Shown here piece by piece: positions 60,248-64,000 of a stretch of 64,000 nt of DNA (position 1 is its first letter; every line of letters begins with the position of its first letter). A program made the translations under genes and the position numbers. The stretch is taken from assembly GCA_026120185.1 (NCBI GenBank), contig JANUWF010001224.1, positions 1,302,001-1,366,000 of the forward strand. The letters run 5' to 3'. The notes under the pieces were generated by a model, which worked only from the letters and a program-made list of their open reading frames with translations, did not search any database and was not told the origin of the DNA. The stretch is from Voacanga thouarsii (taxonomy: Eukaryota; Streptophyta; Magnoliopsida; Gentianales; Apocynaceae).

Positions 60248-60657
60248 TCTTCTTCTTCTTAGAAACAATTTTCTTTTTAGAAGTTGATGAAGCAACCAAC
60301 ACGGCTGCCTTCTTTTCCTTCTTCATAGTACTTTTTGTAGTGTTGAGAAAATTGATAAATTCAGGTAAAGTGGATTCAATCTTGTTCATCTGGTAGTTCA
60401 TCACAAATTGTGAAAAAATAGTTGGCAAAGATTGAAGAATTAAATCTATACTTAATTCATGATATATTGTAAACCCAAGTGATCTAAATTTCTCAATCAA
60501 CACCAATAGTTTTAGTCCATGAGTTGCTACTGAAGTACCTTCTCCCGCCTTACAATGGAATAATTGTTTAGAGATCTCATATATCTCTATTTGGGCTTGT
60601 TCATCAAACAATTTTATAAGATAAAAGATAATAACGTCAGCATCCATATGCTTATGT
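60248..60657 (-). pseudogene. Copia-2 gag (UBN2 domain), truncated by a CACTA terminus
   Basis: Minus strand from about 60,650: YEISKQLFHCKAGEGTSVA, LILQSLPTIFSQFVMNY, then LPEFINFLNTTKSTMKKEKK and a lysine-rich tail. This is the second half of the UBN2-type Gag of plant copia elements. The N-terminal half is absent because sequence changes at 60658 to a CACTA end. The tail stops at 60248, where a solo LTR intervenes, and resumes at 58427. Confidence 0.85.
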
Positions 60658-61085
60658 CACTACAAAAAAGGTGGCTTTTCACAATGCTAGAGAAAATGTA
60701 GTGAAATTGGCGAAAACTGTGACAAATACATTTTTGCCACAGAAAAGCCACAATTTTCAAGGTGTGGGTGTTACAGCCTTTGCAAAAAATTTACCACCGT
60801 AGGGAATACTTTTTGCCATGAATTTACTACAGTTTTAGAACCGTTGTAAATAAAGTGTGGTATTTGTTCAAAAACTTTTTGTCTCCGTTTTTCCTAACGG
60901 TTATTACCTGTGGGCAAATATTTTAATTTTTTGTTCATTTTTTCCAACATTTTCACAACTGTGGTGAATAGTATTTGTTACGATGAAGTTTTTGTTAGAA
61001 ATAATACTTTTTGTCACGACTCTTTTCCAAATTGACATAACTGTAGGCAATGCCCATTTGCTATGATTTCCTTACTGTTGTAATT
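60658..61085 (+). mobile_element. Terminus and subterminal repeats of a CACTA transposon
   Basis: Starts CACTACAAAAAAGGTGGC, the classic CACTA terminal inverted repeat form. It is followed by about 400 bp rich in short alternating words such as TTTGCCAC, CACAACTGTGG, TTGTCACGA and CTGTGGGCAAA, typical of CACTA subterminal regions. No transposase and no matching right end (TTTTTTGTAGTG) are seen downstream. Confidence 0.7.
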
Positions 61086-61987
61086 AAAAAAAAAAATTCA
61101 TGGAATTCTTTATATCAGAAAAAATCATTTGTCACAATTTTTAAACAAATTTTTTAGATTGTTATATATTAATCTTTTTCACTACAAATGCAAATACATA
61201 GTGATATTACATTTATCCTAATACCCTTATTTGAAATTATCCATCATAAAATGAAACACTTTAGTGAAAATATTAAACTATTTTTTCATCTATTTTAATA
61301 ATATCATCATCTACTATATATATATAGAACCATAAAAATTTCCAATACTAACATTCAACTATCATTCATTGATTAAACATTCAAAATGTCATACCTATTA
61401 ATAATAGCTTAATATACACCAAAAAAACTAAATGAAGTATGATAAGTAACATGAATATAATCCTTGATATTAATTCAAAATAGTCTAAAACAAAACCACA
61501 ATTCTAACCATGACATCCATCAGAAGTCATAAAAATTCATTGAGGACAAAAAATAATGCCATAGTTAAATGAACTTTCAACTACCTTGATCTTCATTCCT
61601 CCTGTCATTAAAAAAAAAGGATAAAATTACTTCTTAATAAAGATCACAAAAATCTATTTTTCAGCTAGCATAAATTAACTCAATACTAATCCATTAAAAA
61701 AAAAACTACAAAATATGACTAGTTATTTCTAAGCAAGTACATACAAAGAAAAGCAATATAGCCTGAAGTGAGATTAGAATATGGAAGAATGAGAACCCAA
61801 AATTCCAACTTCAATTGCAATTGAAGACCAATAGTAATAAAATGCAACAAAAATTTTTATGCCTACTCCACTAATCTTATTTTACTCGTGCAAAGTATAT
61901 AAATCTTTTTGATTATCAGTAGAAGATAAAAGAAGCACATACATGCTATCATATTTCAACAAACATATTCAAGTGTTCTTGGTTGTA
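61086..61987. other. AT-rich sequence, no gene seen
   Basis: Could be CACTA interior or older intergenic DNA. It contains CACTACAAATGCAAATAC at about 61,190, which lacks a proper TIR continuation. No coding signal. Confidence 0.35.
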
Positions 61988-62249
61988 TGATAGGAATCGT
62001 CTTAGGCATGAAGGCCAATCTAAAGAAGGGGAAATGAGGATAAAGATACAACACACGCCTCCATGGGTGAAGCTTCTTTTCAAGAGACTTCAAGGTGCAT
62101 TTCAAGATTCCAAACCAAGGATGAAGAAGATTGTCAAGAAATGGAGGATTAAATAAGGGCTAAGAAGATCAAAACTTGGACAACAATTGGTATGGAGGGC
62201 AAAAAAAGCACAAGAGGGGCTAAAAAGATAAGAAAAGCTGGCAGTGAGG

Positions 62250-62362
62250 AGAACAGAACACACCTAGTGCCAAGCCCACCCAAGCACCTAGTGCCAGGTC
62301 ATCACCAATTTCTGTTTCCAAAACACACCTGGCGCCAGGTCCACCCAAGCACCCGATGCTAA
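62250..62362. repeat. GC-rich direct repeat with a perfect 14 bp palindrome in the LTR
   Basis: CACCTAGTGCCAAGCCCACC, then AAGCACCTAGTGCCAGGTCA, then CACCTGGCGCCAGGTCCACC, then AAGCACCCGATGCTAAGTCA. ACCTGGCGCCAGGT (62327-62340) is a perfect palindrome. The GGCGCC core echoes the motifs in the other LTR families. Confidence 0.6.
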
Positions 62363-63012
62363 GTCATTTCGGGCATGACCTAATTTTGCTGATTTTTCTT
62401 GTTTTGTTTTATTTTGTTCCTAATATAATTTTCACTTGTAATAGGTATATTTTGGACTTATTTAGGAGATGAAAGGTTGAGATTAATCTCTCATTTGCTA
62501 GGTTTAGTTTGTTAGCTTTATATATTTTAGACTTATTTTAGACTTGTAATAGGTATCATTTGCTAGATTAATCTTTTGTAACAGTCAAACTTTTGAGACT
62601 TAGAATATTTTTGGTAGAGAAACTAAATTCTCTCTAGAGAAGAGAGTGTGTAAGGGGTGATTCTTATTACAAGACCAAATCAAAAAGCTTAGTCCCACCT
62701 TTAATTCAATGTCTCTAAACTTCAAAGGGATAATCTAAATCTTTTTCTCTATTCTTGGGTGATAGTATTTCTCTAGTGTTCTTGATAGGTTAAGTTTTTC
62801 GGTGCCTTCAAATTCCATCTTTTTGTTGTAATCTCTTGATAGATTAGAGTATTCAAGTGTTTTGAAGTAGGCTAGATTCACCAAATCGCAATGGGTTAAT
62901 TGCATTTACATTTAGTTCATTATGTGTGTGAATTTGGATGGGAGATGGGTGATCAACTCTAGGGTTATTGTACTTCAAAAATTAAGAAGCTTTTGCATTT
63001 ACCATATCAAAG

Positions 63013-63025
63013 TGGTATCAAAGCA
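63013..63025 (+). other. Primer binding site, initiator tRNA-Met type
   Basis: TGGTATCAAAGCA differs by one base from the common plant LTR-element site TGGTATCAGAGCA, complementary to the initiator tRNA-Met 3' end. Confidence 0.65.
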
Positions 63026-63802
63026 AGATTGTACTAATTTTAATCAATATAATTTTCTTTGGGCAAGGTACAATTTTGCTTCAAGAACTTGTTAAAATTT
63101 CCATATTTTCGCCACTTATTTTTAGGGTATTTTTGAATTCCTAGAACTCAATATTGTGCCATGAACTTGATGTGAAATTGAACTTACATGTTAGGTTTCT
63201 GATTGGATAGCTATTTGAGGATTAAAATTGCAGAAAATTTGAAGTTCTTTAAGTTGATTGGCTGCACAAAATTTTGCTAAAAAAGAATCCCGTAACTTAT
63301 TTTTATGCTAAATTTGTAAGCTATAAAACTCATGTGTTTTTACTTTTACTAGTTGAGAAATTATTCCTTGGTAATAGTATAATCATTGGGGATTAATTTT
63401 TCTTGTGATTTTTGAGTTTCTGGATTGTTACAAGTGTGAAAATTTTGAAACCCCTTAAGTTACAAGGTGCATACAAGGTGTTTGATATATTGCATCAATG
63501 ACTTATATTGCTCATACATGACTATCTCAAGCTTCCATTCATGAATTATATTATCTCCTAGCATAGTAAATTATTCTTAGTGAGGTAAATCTTTCTTATA
63601 GCTACTAGAAAGTTTGTTTCCCTTTGAATTAGTCGTGAAATTGGGAAGCACTTGAGTGGATTGAAGGTGAGCTTGTTGTAAAAGCCAAAGAAGAAAGTAA
63701 ACATGAGAGTTGAGTGACATTAATTAAGTGCTAAACACGTAAAGAAGTGAAGTGAGGAACTTTTCTTGTGTGTTTTTCTACTCAAAATTGCTCTTTACAA
63801 AA

Positions 63803-64000
63803 ATGGCTGATGAGAGTTCATATGATTCATCTTCTATTAGTGCTCAAGGTAAAGTAAGTAATTTATATGAAATATCATGCTCAAGTAGAGGAGAATGTGA
63901 TAGCTATAATGAGGAAGAAAGGGACTATGAAGAATGTGAAAATAATTGTGAATTGTTGAATGATTGTGATGAAGAGAAAAGTACAAGTGGAGATAGAAAT
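63803..64000 (+). CDS. Acidic gag-like reading frame, open at window edge
   Basis: The frame starts MADESSYDSSSISAQGK at 63803 and stays open for 66 codons to the end of the window. It is rich in Glu, Asp, Ser and Asn, with several Cys (for example YEECENNCELLNDCDEEK). It follows the leader of an LTR element, so the N-terminus of its Gag is the likely identity. I see no named domain in this part. A host gene downstream of an LTR cannot be excluded. Confidence 0.45.
   Translation, partial: MADESSYDSSSISAQGKVSNLYEISCSSRGECDSYNEEERDYEECENNCELLNDCDEEKSTSGDRN

Larger units (their letters stand above)
61988..64000 (+). mobile_element. 5' part of an LTR retrotransposon running off the window
   Basis: The probable 5' LTR begins around 61,988 (TGATAGGAATCG) and ends between 62,995 and 63,012. 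The start is uncertain because the partner LTR is outside. A primer site follows at 63013-63025, then a leader of about 780 bp, then a reading frame from 63803. A GC-rich direct repeat (62,255-62,360) and TTATATATTTTAG (about 62,518) lie in the LTR. Confidence 0.55.

Noticed and set aside
61186..61200. CACTACAAATGC as a second CACTA terminus
   Set aside because: Sequence after CACTACAAA does not match the terminus at 60658 and no subterminal repeats follow.

Overview
This is repeat-dominated nuclear DNA from a flowering plant. The evidence is a non-RD LRK10L-type receptor kinase pseudogene, plant Ty1-copia and chromodomain Ty3-gypsy elements, LTR elements with Athila-type primer sites, hAT and CACTA DNA transposons, and a fragment of the plastid accD gene. 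The sequence is strongly AT-rich. The species cannot be named from sequence alone; a eudicot seems likely. I see no intact host gene. Almost every coding region carries stops, frameshifts or insertions.

Layout, left to right. 1-11076: two chromodomain gypsy elements (Tekay/Del-like by inference). Element A, with a 3.2 kb 3' LTR, sits inside the RNase H region of element B. The 4.7 kb LTR of B has captured about 350 bp of plastid accD. 11077-14797: low-copy-looking sequence with a few exon-like blocks on the minus strand. 14798-21241: a complete non-coding LTR element (LARD-like, minus strand) with 1.5 kb LTRs, target duplication AAATC and a TGGCGCC-type primer site. 21242-25769: a CACTA-like end, a large compound microsatellite, about eleven copies of a ~151 bp tandem repeat, and a decayed gypsy leader/gag. 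25770-35517: two tandemly chained copies of a second non-coding LTR family (internal-LTR-internal-LTR). 35518-37404: the 3' end of an element of the 14798 family. 37405-38097: a truncated gypsy LTR.

38098-47122 is the only region with a host gene family. A copia element sits in the kinase domain of an LRK10L-like receptor kinase pseudogene (minus strand). Two further LRK10L extracellular-domain remnants lie on the plus strand. Between them is a 3.24 kb hAT transposon with matching terminal inverted repeats and an 8 bp target duplication.

47123-60657 is a copia complex on the minus strand. Copia-1 (3' LTR 47123-47756) is split by two solo LTRs, 48048-49472 and 50313-54812 (the latter 4.5 kb with perfect CTCTA duplication). 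Near 56,320 it is fused to a second copia, whose gag holds another solo LTR (58428-60247). 60658 onward starts with a CACTA terminus. From about 61,990 there is the 5' part of another LTR element, with a tRNA-Met-type primer site and an acidic reading frame open at the window edge.

The nested insertions give a relative chronology: LRK10L genes first, then copia and hAT, then gypsy and LARD-type elements and their solo LTRs. The most unusual signals are the accD capture inside an LTR, a tRNA-like A-box/B-box module shared by four gypsy LTRs, the 151 bp array, and repeated GCCGGCGCC and GTGTGGGGGAG modules in the non-coding LTR families.
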